Shown: in pieces, positions 1-12,000 of the stretch
How the letters are laid out: each line of letters opens with the position of its first letter
Position numbering within the stretch: the first letter of the stretch is position 1
Source of the DNA: Casuarina equisetifolia
Taxonomy: Eukaryota > Streptophyta > Magnoliopsida > Fagales > Casuarinaceae
Direction: 5' to 3'
NCBI GenBank assembly: GCA_028551475.1
Contig: CM052354.1
Coordinates: 18,313,258-18,377,257 of the forward strand
Length of the DNA stretch: 64,000 bases
The notes under the pieces: generated by a model
The model's input: the letters and a program-made list of their open reading frames with translations, nothing else
The model's database searches: none
What the model was told of the DNA's origin: nothing
Program-made: the position numbers and the translations under genes

Positions 1-1860
1 ATTAAAGTAAAAGCAAGATTTAGGGCAATTTACAAAAAGGGGCCGGCCGGCGGCTCCCTGTGGAAAAACTTTCAAACTATTGCATCTTCTCGCTTTCACA
101 CATCGCCTGCCTAAAAGCAACCTCTTTAAATTAATTCTAATTCTTTCCGAACAATATTGAAGGACAAGGAGGTGGCTGCAAACCATCCATTCAGCTCACC
201 ATGTTTACGAGGTGGGGACCAACCGGTTACAACGTTATCGTCTTTCATAAGATGGTGGTGAGCTGGAAGCCTTGCGTTGCGTACATCGCTCCCTATTATT
301 AAAATTGTCAAAGCAACGCTACCGCCTAATCCGTGCCAGTACATGCTTAACGCGTAACTGTAAACGACTTTGGTCCTTCCGGGGGTTGACTCCACTGTGT
401 ACTTTTGTAGTGATCTCGGACGGTTAAATCCTTTTCCGCCAATAGTTTTTGTTGACTCCAAATTTTTATTGTTGCTTTTTATCCTAGCCTTCAATCGAGT
501 TATTGGGAATTGATTTTAACGTCAAATAGGCTTCATGATATATATAGTATCCGATCAAAGCTTGTTGAAAAATAGAAGAGAAATAAATGAGAAGAAAAAA
601 AGAAAGAGGGAGACAAAGCTAGTGGACGGTGGAGTGCCATGTGACGACACCCAGAATCCCGACAGGTACCTCGTCAACACGGAATTACTGCCAAGTGGGG
701 GCCAGCGGCCGCGTCTGATTCGGTCTCCTTTAATTAAATCACCAGCGGTTTTCGCCGTCGGTGCCGCCTCTAATTATAAAGCGAAACAAAAACCACGCCA
801 ATCGCAACCGGGACTTGAGACGCCAGTGACCCAGTCCCCGCGGACCCCGCCTCTCTCGCTTTCATCTGTTGGATTTTGAAATGTTCCCCTCGAGATCCGT
901 GCTCAGAAGGACAAACATGTACGCGAATCACGAGGAGGCGGATTAGGGGTGGGGAGGGGAGGGGGGCCCCTGGGCTGATCGCAGAGTCAAAGACAGAGGG
1001 ACGCCCCATGCCCGCCCATCATGATGCCGCGCCGTGTGTTCCACAGCTTTTTTCCCGCACAATACGTATGATTTGCAAGCGATCCAATGAGTGCGTGTCT
1101 GCCGCCACTGGGACCCATCACTGACGCTAGCTAGTGTACAGATTTTCCTAGGATTAGGACTACTAATCCTACGCTGCCTTATCTAAGATTAACCAAAACA
1201 CCAATCAATCAAAAAGATCCATCCCCCACCACCACCACCACAAGACACTCCTCGCCGAACCAGCAACATTTCCGGCGACGTGTTTGTTGGATCCTTTAAT
1301 AAACAAACCACTGTATACGGCTTTTCATTAAATAAAAAACAAAAAGCTTATAACTTTTGACGCCGTTTGGATACAGCGAACAAGGACGAATAAGAGAGCT
1401 CCTTCCTTCTTTGCTTTTTGTTTTCTTAGTACTCACACTCGGCGGAGCTTCTCGCCGGTTAATGATGTAGTAGATTTCTTGATTGGGTAAGGTATCCGGC
1501 AGCCCAACAGAATAGAAAGAACAAGGAAATACGAGAGACAAATAGCTGATTCTCATTAATAGAAGTAGAACATATCATACCAACAATAATTAGAAACAAC
1601 GATGAGAAACTTTGAAAGGTTCCCAGTTGCAAAAATAAGGAGATCTTGGTTATCATATATACATATATGTCATCATCAGCAAGTCCGTACAACGCGTCAG
1701 CTTAGCCCTTTCTTTTAAGGTTTAATCTCAGTTTCCATCGGTTCCAAAATTAAACAAAAAAAAAAAAAGGAACAAAAAAGGGGAAAAAGAAAGGCCAACA
1801 GTGAAGCTAAACGACCAGAAAACTCTCATCCTCACCGGCGACTTCTAAAATCCAGTGAGA
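1..1860. other. Intergenic region, no supported gene
   Basis: No reading frame here resembles a known family. The short frames at 126-494 and 535-879 lack recognisable motifs. Part of 600-1060 is GC-rich, while 1300-1800 is AT-rich. The last roughly 100-200 bases before 1860 probably hold the 3' UTR of the minus-strand ERF gene. Nothing else is visible. Confidence 0.6.
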
Positions 1861-2499
1861 TCAGGCAACCTCCCCCGGAGGAGGAAGGTTGAGGTCAAGA
1901 TCCAGCAGTCCTCGAGTTGGAGTACGATCACAATCGACGACAGTGGATGAATCAGAGTCGCTGTGAGCACCGGACCCCACGATCTGGTGGAAATCCATCA
2001 CCTTCTGATCGAACCTACACATTTCTCGGTGGTGGTTCCCGCTCATGTTAGGGAATGCGTTGAAGAAGTAAACCGGACGGGCAGCTGAAGCGACGACAGG
2101 GAAGCCGAACTGCGGCGAGGCAGCGGGGAAATGAGAAGCGCTGCCAAGAGTGAGGTGGAGAGGCGGAGGCTGCGGTGGGGGCGGGGACGAGGAATCCACG
2201 GTGCTGCTCTGGCTAGGGCTGCTGGTTATATGGGGTTTGATAGGCGGGAGTTGTGTAGAGGAGGGGTGAGGGAAGTTGGTCTTGGCCTTGGCACCACGGA
2301 ACTCACGGGCAGCGGTGTCGTAGGCACGCGCTGCTTCCTCAGCGGTGTCAAAGGTGCCAAGCCAGACGCGAGTCTTCTTCCCCGGGTCCCGGATCTCAGC
2401 AGCGTACCGGCCCCATGGTCGCTTCCTGACGCCTCTGAATCGGATCTCCTTGGAGGTCGAGTCCGGGAGCGCGGATCCGGGTCTTTCTCTTGGAGCCAT
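1861..2499 (-). CDS. ERF4: ERF4/ERF8-type ethylene response factor, EAR-motif repressor
   Basis: This is an intronless 212-aa nuclear transcription factor. Residues 21-77 are one AP2/ERF domain carrying [17 protein letters not shown], with the Ala and Asp positions typical of ERFs rather than DREBs, so it should bind GCC-box DNA. Residues 200-208 read DLDLNLPPP, an EAR repression motif that in this family recruits TOPLESS/SAP18 co-repressors. Two other features match the Arabidopsis ERF4/ERF8 group (ERF subfamily VIII): a RPVYF motif and an acidic [10 protein letters not shown] segment before the EAR motif. The start is the first ATG before the AP2 domain and the length is normal for the clade. 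It lies head to head with the choline transporter gene, 3.6 kb away. ERF4-like genes act in ethylene, ABA and defence signalling. ERF4 versus ERF8 cannot be settled without a tree. Confidence 0.93.
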   Translation of the reverse strand: MAPRERPGSALPDSTSKEIRFRGVRKRPWGRYAAEIRDPGKKTRVWLGTFDTAEEAARAYDTAAREFRGAKAKTNFPHPSSTQLPPIKPHITSSPSQSSTVDSSSPPPPQPPPLHLTLGSASHFPAASPQFGFPVVASAARPVYFFNAFPNMSGNHHREMCRFDQKVMDFHQIVGSGAHSDSDSSTVVDCDRTPTRGLLDLDLNLPPPGEVA

Positions 2500-2622
2500 T
2501 AGGTTCGTGGGATGATGTTAGGAAAATACGCTACCTGGGTGGGATTCAAATGTTTGGAAAAATGGGGGATAGGAAGTCAGAGACAATGGATGTTTGAGGA
2601 AAGGGTGGTAGTGAAGGGGCGG

Positions 2623-2630
2623 TTTATATA
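2623..2630 (-). promoter_or_regulatory. TATA box of the ERF gene
   Basis: On the minus strand this reads TATATAAA, about 125 bp upstream of the ERF start codon. Transcription would be expected to start near 2590, giving a 5' UTR of about 90 bases. The long CT tract (minus-strand view) ends about 10 bp further upstream, so it sits in the core promoter and not in the transcript. Confidence 0.6.
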
Positions 2631-2635
2631 GGGGT

Positions 2636-2640
<5 letters not shown>

Positions 2641-2699
<59 letters not shown>
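2641..2699. repeat. (GA)29 microsatellite in the ERF promoter
   Basis: An uninterrupted GA dinucleotide run of about 59 bp lies directly upstream of the ERF TATA box. On the gene's own strand it is a (CT)n tract. GA/CT tracts are known binding sites for plant GAGA-binding BBR/BPC proteins, and length variation is likely between individuals. Confidence 0.9.
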
Positions 2700-2702
<3 letters not shown>

Positions 2703-3009
2703 GAGTGTTTAAAGCGACGCTCCTTTTGGGCGCTTGTTGTGTACAGTCTAAGCAGGATGTGGCTTCTGCAGCACGAGCCACTTTGCTAGATTCTGTCCAC
2801 CACTCATATCCAGCCACTCCATCGTTTATTTATCCAATTAAACAATTCTTTTTCAAATTCTGATCATTAAATCAAAATTCAAACAAGTTTCTCTTCTAAA
2901 ATAACTCGCTTTATTTATTCAATTATAAATCCGAACAAGTACGAAATTGGGGTATGATGTCAAACCACCGAACCATGCAATCCTATGTTAACTCAGAGCC
3001 CAGCAGCTA

Positions 3010-3067
3010 CACGTGCACTCACCGCCAGAGAAGCCTCTCATGAGCGTGCATTCACGCTCAACACGTG
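3010..3067 (-). promoter_or_regulatory. Two G-box / ABRE-like sites upstream of ERF
   Basis: CACGTG hexamers occur at 3010-3015 and 3062-3067, each followed by C (CACGTGC). They lie about 510-570 bp upstream of the ERF start. G-boxes bind bZIP and bHLH factors. Paired sites of this kind are common in ABA-responsive promoters, which would suit an ERF4-type gene. Function is inferred. Confidence 0.4.
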
Positions 3068-6000
3068 CCTCCACGCCACAAACCACCTAGCGAGCCACGA
3101 AAGATTCGGCTCGGTCAACGAGGTCACTGACCGCCCTCACCCGCGCTAAAGGACAAAAGTAGCCCCGCCGACCAGCCGCGACGTGGTGGGGCCCTGCATG
3201 AATAATTGAAATTCATCGACGTGTCGGGAGGGTTGGACGCCACGCGGTATTTGAAAGACCGCTGGGCAGGGGGTTGGAACGACGTAATTCAAGACGGCCC
3301 GCCCTGCCGTTAAGCTTTTGCTGGTTCCCAGAAACGAGAAGTTCTGCTGACGGCGAAGTTGCTTTTTGTTTTTTATTGGCTTTTTCCTGCCAGTTTTGTC
3401 AGGATTCTCCACCTCCACGCCGCGCGAGACGGGCTGCTGTGCGCGCGTGCCAAAAATTGCTTATGTTGCTGCTCAATCTATTCCCCCTTTTGGATTGTTT
3501 ACTTTGTTGAGAACTGACAGACTAATGTCACGGAATCTCATACGTTACGAAGATAAATAGGTATTATTGGTCATACAAGGATAATTGTTTTTTATTTAAA
3601 ATAAAACTCTAACCTATGACACATAATATTGGAACTAAATTGTGACAAGTAATATGAGAATCAAACAACAACTTAATGTGACAGTTATTTTTTAATATAG
3701 GATAAATAATAAGCTGTACTTTATTTTGAAGATTAATTACGAAAATTTTCTATTGTACGCTAATTGAAATAAGTCGGTAAAGCATACGTCAACTTAAATT
3801 GGATGTAGATTTTATCCGTTTGAAATTATATTATATTATATTTTTTAGTTATGATCTTTAAATTCTCAAGACGTAATGTGAACGAAATTATCCCCTGTTT
3901 TTATTTTTATTTTTTATTTATTTATTTTTTTACTCTCTTCGCTTTACTTGTCAGACGGGGGAGCCGACATTTTTTACCTTGTCCAATCAGATATGGTGAT
4001 ATTGAGACATAGGGAAAGAAGACTGATCCGGCGGTGGCCAATAAACGCGTGCCACGCTTTACTCTGGAATTAATATTCAGAAGGTTTGTGGTCCCAGAAA
4101 GACGCAACTGTTTGTTTGTTTGTTTGTTTGTTTGTAATCTTCGGAGAGGAAGGTGGACTCTAGTTACGGAGGAAAAGAAAAACATTACATCGTTCACATT
4201 TGTTTACGGCGCTTAACGCTCTCACGAATTGCAATCCAACGAAGAAAGGAAAATATGTGGAAAGCAACTGTCATCTTGTTGGAGGCGTTGCTCCAAGGGC
4301 ATCTGCAGTAAGACTTCCCACCGCAACGTTGAAAAGGACGTATTTGTCATAATAAATATCTTTTGTTTCTAAATATTAAATATTGGACCACCGGACTTTA
4401 CAGCGGGCTTAATTTAATTAAGAAGATCTCGAAATCATCCCCACTCCAAGATGAAATATGGACCATGTGACCCATGCAAAGTCTTGGGCCCCGGATGGAT
4501 CGGATGGAAGCGTTATAGTTAGGGTTTTGCTTCTTATAAAACGATGTGACTTTCAACTGAAAGAAGATTGGAATGTAAATGAAATCCACAAGCGATGGGA
4601 AAGTAATTTTTTACCACCCAATCCCATCAACCCATCACCGGGTCAATTAGACAGGCCCACGATGGCTTGGTATGAAAGAGGTTGATGGTTGAGCAATGCC
4701 AAGACGGGGATAGAAGAAGAAGAAGAAGAAAGCAAACAGTGGTGAAACAGCAGCATCTAAAATGAGTTTTTAAAATAAGCCTGCGGTGGTGACAAAAGAG
4801 ATCCACGTAGCTTGTTTTAGCTGTTTCCAGTTGATTCTAAAATAAGCCATGTAACTTCTTACATCATTCTTGACGTTGAGCCCAGAAAAGTGCTAGTTGC
4901 TATTTATTGGTCCTTAGCACTTTAGTATTGGTTGCTACTACTTATTGGTTCTCTTCTTTTGTGCTATATGTTTGTGTTGGCTGCTTGTTATTGGGCTGGC
5001 AGATAAGGATCTGAGCTATATAAAGGTTGTTCTTTTAGAATGTAAACTTTTATCTTCTTATCAATTAAAAACTTTGTTTCCCTTTCACGGTGTGCGTCTC
5101 CCTTTATGAGATTGTGAGTCCATTTGATTCTTGTGTGATATCACAATAGGCCCACATCAAGTGTTCAAAAATATGTGACAAGCTAGCCCATGGGCTCACG
5201 AAATTGATAGCAGCCAATAGGTCTGCAAGTGGTAGTGACAAAAGGATAAAGCAACGGGCATCATCATGTGGGGGCCCGCATAACTTTACTATATTCTTTC
5301 CTTTCTAGGCAACATATTAAATTATACATATCTGGTTCATACCAGCCCAACCCATGAGTGGTTTCTGACCGCTGGATGATCCTCCAAAACCCATCCAAGG
5401 GAGGAGGAGGTAGAGCCCACTGGGACAGGGATAGGAACATTGTAGGCGCTGTCTTTATCAGACGAGCGGCGGACAATAAGCGGATCTCGGACATTAAGTC
5501 GGGGTCGGAAAGTATATTTAATGTAAGGCTTCCATAATGGCTTGTCTTTACGCTTTTTCGTAGTCGGTCGGCCGGCCGGCCGGCCAAAGCCGGAGGAACC
5601 TTTTCCTATTTTTCTGTTTTTCCTCCGAACACCGTCTTTCCCGTTAGCTGACATGTTTTTTTTTTTTTTTTTTTTTTTGTCTTATATTATTATTCTTTTA
5701 CTTCGGACACTGACCGTCGATTGTTGTAAGAGAACAACAGCAGATCTTGATCTAAACATTTGCCAAGGATTCTGAGGTTAAAATTTATTTATTTATTCAA
5801 AGCCAGGCCACAACTTGGAAGCCACTGGACATTTATTCTAAATGGGATCTCTTTGTTCGAATGTGAAAAAAGGACATTTAATAAAAATATTCCAAATCTA
5901 AAACCCTTCACTCACTTTCCTTTACCAGCCCTTCCAAGGTTCACACTCTCCTTGCTTCTGCTCTACTACTGCAACTAGTACAGTGTGTTACGCTAACTCT

Positions 6001-6086
6001 CTCTTGCTGTCTCTCTCTCTCTCTCTCTAGCTGTCTGTGACTAAATTCTGTTTCTTTTGAAGCTTATAGAGTTGGGGAGTTGGGGA
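3068..6086. other. Intergenic and promoter region between ERF and CTL1
   Basis: No gene is visible in this head-to-head interval. It is AT-rich around 3540-3930. A GTTT tetranucleotide repeat spans 4109-4134, a GGCC-rich short repeat lies at 5567-5584, and a T tract occupies 5657-5679. A CT-rich stretch at 6000-6028 lies about 60 bp before the CTL1 start and probably belongs to its 5' UTR. Confidence 0.55.
4810..5149 (+). mobile_element. Possible solo LTR remnant
   Basis: The interval starts with TG and ends with CA. Near 5017 it has a promoter-like TATATAAAG, followed by an AT-rich leader as in plant LTR U3/R regions. No matching target-site duplication, partner LTR or coding part was found, so this is a weak call. 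It could equally be ordinary promoter DNA. Confidence 0.22.
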
Positions 6087-9000
6087 ATGAGGGGTTCTTT
6101 GGGAGCAGTGGTAGGGAGGTACCCATCCAGTGATGGGAATGCTCAATTGGGTGGGATCATAAGGCATAACAGGAAATGCAGAGATATTCCCTTTCTTGTG
6201 ATCTTCATAGCTTTCTGGGTGGCTATGATTGTCAACTCCAGCTTTGGTTTCAACCAAGGAAACCCATATAGGTAAACAATCTAACATTATCTACCATATC
6301 TAGTTTTTCAGTCATCAAATGGGTATTCTCTGTCTCGGCAACTTTTTCTTTGTGCGTGATTTTCTATCTAAGGTTAAGAATCTCTTTACTGGCTTCCTTT
6401 TATACCTCCCATTTGTAATACATGTTCTCGGTCTACCATTGGTTACTTGATTTTCTCTATCTGTTCCTTCTTAGCCATTGGAAGGGAATCGGGGCCATTA
6501 GTCAAATACGTCATTTTGATTTCAGTGATTTTCGTATATTTTGTTGTTTTTAACTAACTACCTGTAGTTTTGAGGTAATAGTAGAGTAAATAAACTTGGG
6601 ATATACCTTCATTCTAATGTATGTTTTCTTGCCGAAGATATGGAGGAAATGGTTAAGCTTGGTACTTTTATTTTAGTAATTTGCCATCTAGAAAAATGAA
6701 AACCTCGCCGAATTTTGGTGAATTTGATCTTCTGGTCTCTTTCTCTCTCTGTTTTCTTTTCCTGTTAGGGAAATAATTTCTACGTGGAGTTTTCTATTAG
6801 CTATCCTCAAGTTTTGCTTTATTTTCATGTTATTTGGAGGATTGAAATTTGATGTCAGGAGAATACCATATTTGTTCTGTTTCAATTTCTCAAGACACCA
6901 ATTTCAATTCAACAATAGTTAAGGAGTTGCCTTATGCAAAAGTGGGTCGAGCTTCTTTCCTTCTTTCTTAGCCGTTTGCTAAGATTAGAAGAGCAGAGGA
7001 AATGTAAAACTCACTTGAACCGAACTAAATAGTTGTATAAGTAACTCCTAAGGTGAGTTTAATAGCAAAAGAGCTGTGCGCAGGTTCCTGTATACAGTTT
7101 TTGGGAGATTTTTCCCAATGGGTCTTTGAATTCTTAGCTATTCAAGGCTTATAAAGCAATGTGATATATATATAATTTTTTTTTCAAGTCTACTGTAACG
7201 TATGCAGCGCTAAAAGTGTTTTTTCTTGAATTCTGGCAATCATTTTTACAGACAATTTATGTAGTTGTCAGTTCAAGCCTCTGATAGTGGAATTTTTTTC
7301 TGGTGATGGGCTAGAAGATTTACCCTTGGATCTCCTCATTGACCCAATCAACAACCACTTACTTTGTAGACTTCTCCTCAGTCATGTTGGGCAGTGTCAT
7401 CTGTGACGATATCTGGCCTGCCCTGATGTTTGCATGTTTGTACAGAAAGAAACTGGCTCCTTGGTGTGATGATTCCTTCTATTTTTAGTAATGATTGTAT
7501 TGCCTGGGGATGGTTCATTCATAAGGTGAAGATGACTTAATCAAGTAAAATTTTCAAGTGATATTCTTCATTAATGGCAATCATTATTTGGTGATTTTCT
7601 GTTGACATGTTTACTAAACATCTGTCCCAATATAATTTCTGTTAGTAACCCGTTTATCTTTATTTTTATTTTAAGAAACAGGGCCAGTACCCAGTTTGAA
7701 GGTTCCTTTTTGTTGAATTTCGTTTTATGGAGTGAGGCTGATATTTTGTTGCTTTCATTTGTCCATTGCACAATCGAAATGGGAAATGAAAGTGAGGAAA
7801 AAAAAAAGAAGAGATTGAGGGGTTCCATGTTAGATTAATCTGCTGTAGGCCATCAAAGGACCTCCTTGCTAGGTTATACCTGGCAGTGGTGTTTCTGTGT
7901 TTTCCATATCTCAACCTTGTACGGAATCAAATACCACTAAATACAATTTATCTATGGAATGATTATGAGGACCTTAAACTCTTAGACAGTTCGTCTTTAC
8001 ATCTTCTATTTTGTGCCATAAAACACCTTCTTTAAAAATGCTTGCGAGTTCAAACCTACATGATGCAGTTGTACTTGTAAAAGCATTTTCTTGCTAGGCA
8101 TTGGAAAGTAGTGATGTCATTGTGTTTTGCATTTGAAGTGACAAATTACTTTGGCAATAATGATAAGTACCTAAACGTCAGTTATATGTTTCAAGTTCTG
8201 TATACTTTTTTCTTTAAGTAAAATGCTATAAATCTGCACCTATATATGGCCTTGTATTTTTCCTACAATCAGGAATTTATGCTGCTTCTGCGTTATTCTC
8301 TTCAAATGATTTTTTGTGACAAGCATGGATGGAAACCATCTATTATTTCCACTATAAGGGATCTTTTTCCACTACTGGTAGAAGATTATTTATTTTATAT
8401 TCCATGACATATAGGATATCAATAGAACATAATTTTCTCTTTGGTGCATAAAGTTGTAGGTGGTGCTGCTTCCTTGTTAGAATTTTGGTGGCGGCTTTGT
8501 CTATGTTTGGCCACATTATGCATTTTCTGTATCTTCTTATTTTGACAAATTGTTTTGTGGCTTAGCAGGCTTACATACGGGCTGGACTATAAGGGAAATA
8601 TTTGTGGTGACAGACATGCAAAACCTGGACTTCGTGAATTGGAACTTCGATATTGGTTGAATCCTAATCAGGTTTATCAAAGTGGTTTGAAAGACAGCCA
8701 ATTTAAGTTGGCCAATGCCCGGACTATATGCTTGCTGGATTGCCCTGCCCCTTCTGATGATAATCTAAATTGGGTCTGTGATTATCCAGAAGGAGATATC
8801 CATATCTCCATGGATGACTGGATAGACAGGAATTATGATTACTTTGAGTTCCTTACTCCAGAGATGAGGAACACCTCTCTTCAACTGCAGGGTCCTTGTT
8901 ACCCTGTAATATTTCCAAGTGTAAATGGTATGTGAATATGATCTTGTTCTGATGCAACCATATATTTCGTTTTCTTATTTGTGAACATATCTTGCTTCAT

Positions 9001-12000
9001 CACAAATCCTATATGCATTTGTGATGTTGGTTGCATAACTTTTATCTACGAGACAACTTCAAAATCTCACGGAAAGAAGTCTTGCTTGCTGTATTTGATG
9101 AATAAGTGTGAACTTTGCACTCTACTTGGAGAACAGAGAGCTGATACCTTCTGTTTTACAGTTTATTGGAGCTGTCAGTTTATAGCTCATGCATCAAACA
9201 TGTCACTGAGGCACTGGCAGCAGATGGGTGGAGTGAAAATCAATGAAGACATTATTATAGACAAATCCATTCACAGGTCCATCAATTCTCGGTCATCTGT
9301 TTTGAAGGTTAAGGACCTTTTTGTCTCATTTGATTTCTGTAATAACAATGGTTGTGGAATGGAAAGAATATTGATTAATTTTCTGGTAGCTTTTTGCATT
9401 TCATCTTTTATTAACACACTACTTTTGAGAGACCAAACCTCCATATATTGCTTTAATTGAAGGACTACAATCTTTCTGGGGTAACTGTTAATGCTTGTTA
9501 GCTTGTAAATGGTATAATGCTCTCCTTCCCCTGTGGATTTTAAAAGGATTATTTGTTCATTCTTGTGTATTTCCTGTGTGGCTGGACTTTGCCTTTCCTG
9601 TAGGTTCTGCCTATGAAACTTATAGATAGAGAAGTGTCTTTAGATTCTTCCTGAATATTTCATCTTGGCATGTTATGCTAGTTTTTGGGTGTATCTGCAC
9701 ACGCACCAGAAAAACACATACACAAAAGTAGCCAGAACCAATGGCCATGGTACTTGAGTTCCCATTCATGGGGCTTACAGACTGCCCAATACTGTCAATT
9801 GGGATTTCTGCAAAATCATTAGCAGCTAACTCTAGGTACTCCAGACAACTGGTAAGTTGTTCTAGAAAGAGATCTTTCAAATAATGACTTCTTCCTTATC
9901 CCTCAGACTATATATTTAATTGGTGGATCATAATTTTCTATAGAAACTTTTCAATGAAGCATGTATGCTTGTTCTGCATATCAGAACTCAGAACTTAACA
10001 AATATGGACTTTTTGCAGAGATACATGGCTGATATTGGAAAATCATGGCCGGTATTGATTGTTTGTGGAGGAATCTTGCCACTCTTTTTATCAGTGATTT
10101 GGCTGTTGATGATTCGGCATTTTGTTGCTGCAATGCCTTGGATAACTGTTGCTGTCTTTAATGTTCTCACAGTGTCAATCACAATGTTTTTCTACTTAAA
10201 AGGTCAGGAAATATTATTCTACTTTACTTTTCTTTCCCAGTCTCTTTGGATAAAATGAAAAACGTTTCTGGTTCATTTGGAAAGAAGCATCTGAAGAGAA
10301 GGATTTGGACTTCAACATTTACTGCATATAGCCTGAATGAAAGTATGAAACCACTAAGCCTTTTCTAGTGTTGAAATTCATTGACAGATTTAAGCCCTAA
10401 ATAATATATGAATTTACGATGACCAAATACGAGATGTTATCATAGATTATCAAGCTTAGTGATTTCTTCAAATGTACTCTTTTCCTTGTTCTCAAATAAC
10501 TCAAATCTGTAGCGCATTGCTGAAACTCACATCAAGCGCTTTATACTGAAAAATACCCTGGCCTTTGAATCCTTGAACCCAAATACAACCTTGGGCAGTT
10601 GTGCCTAGTAATTCTGATAGTTGGAATCCGATAGTGGATTCTTTTAATGGTAAATATAAATTTCAGATCTTTTGACTCTTGTCTTAAGATTCATGCATAA
10701 CTGACTATGGGGTTATCTTATGTGATCAGTGCTCATGAGTAATTGTATGTTGATCATTTTTCAATCGAGTATAATGCTGAAATTATGTTTCTTTTCTTAT
10801 AGCTGGATGGATAGGGAATGATGCAATCTCCCCTATCATTGGTGAGCATGATCCGTACATTCGTGTGTTTGGAAGGGTTGGTATCAATGTCAACTGAAGC
10901 CTTAATTCTGAAAACTCTATGTATATACATCTGTGACTTACTCATTAGTTTTAATCTTTCAGGAAATTCATCATCTCCGTGCTGTAGCTGTTCTTATGAC
11001 ATTTATTATGGTTGTTGCCTCTCTTACGTCAATTGCCATTATCCGTCGCATCCTTATGGCAACATCAGTTCTTAAGGCAAGTCTTGTGAAAGTTAACATA
11101 TGGTGTTAAAAATGGTAGTGTCCTTTTGGTGCTTTAGGGACAATAAAGTTTCTCTAGTACACAAATTCCAATGAGTCTGAGCTATTTCAAGTAATTCTGT
11201 GGAAATGTAAGATTTTGGAAGGGATCCAACTGATTCCAGTCATGCTAGGCTTCAAACTTTTGATTTTAGTTCAAAGATCTGTTCACATATGGCTTTTCTA
11301 TTGACATTTGAGAAACACAAGAAACAGCAGACTGACTTACCCGCATTAGAGACAGATTGCCATCCTTTCCTCTTATTGAAACGTATTAATGTAACAGCCA
11401 AATAGGTGGGGAACATATCAAAGCATATAGTGCTGAATCATCTACATTTGCGAATTCAACATAATTGTGATCCTCCATTGCCTACAAGGGTACTTGTATG
11501 CGGGGGAAGAATAAATAGATAAATAATTTAATTTAATTGAAATTGAGTGCTGAATTTGTCAATGTTATATTTGATACCCAAGTGGAGACTCCTATTAAAT
11601 GGGCATTTACATTCATGGGCTCATATACTGGATCTTTTATCTTAATCAACCGCAGCTTTGTGTCAAATATCCATGAAATTCTGGGTTCCGAAGTTCCTAT
11701 TTCTTCTAGAAATTAATTACTTCAATGGATTCATGTCTTTGCAGGTTGCTGCGAAGGTCATTGGAGAAGTTCAAGCGCTTATAATTTTTCCAATCATACC
11801 ATATATCATCCTTGCAATTTTTTACATGTTCTGGTTTTCGGCTGCTCTCCATCTATTCAGCTCTGGGCAGGTTCTCCAGAATGACTGCAATAGCAACTGC
11901 TGCGCTTATGAGCTTGAATCAAAGCGGGTTAACTGTGACCGTTGCTGTGGTTACAGCATTCGCTACACTCCTCACATAGGAATTGCCATCCTTTTCCACC

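Noticed and set aside
126..1124. Several overlapping open frames near the window start
   Set aside because: No family motif, no plausible splice partners and biased low-complexity residues. Probably chance frames.
2131..2502. Plus-strand open frame of 123 codons over the ERF gene
   Set aside because: It is the antisense shadow of the GC-rich AP2 coding sequence. The minus strand gives a complete, motif-rich ERF.
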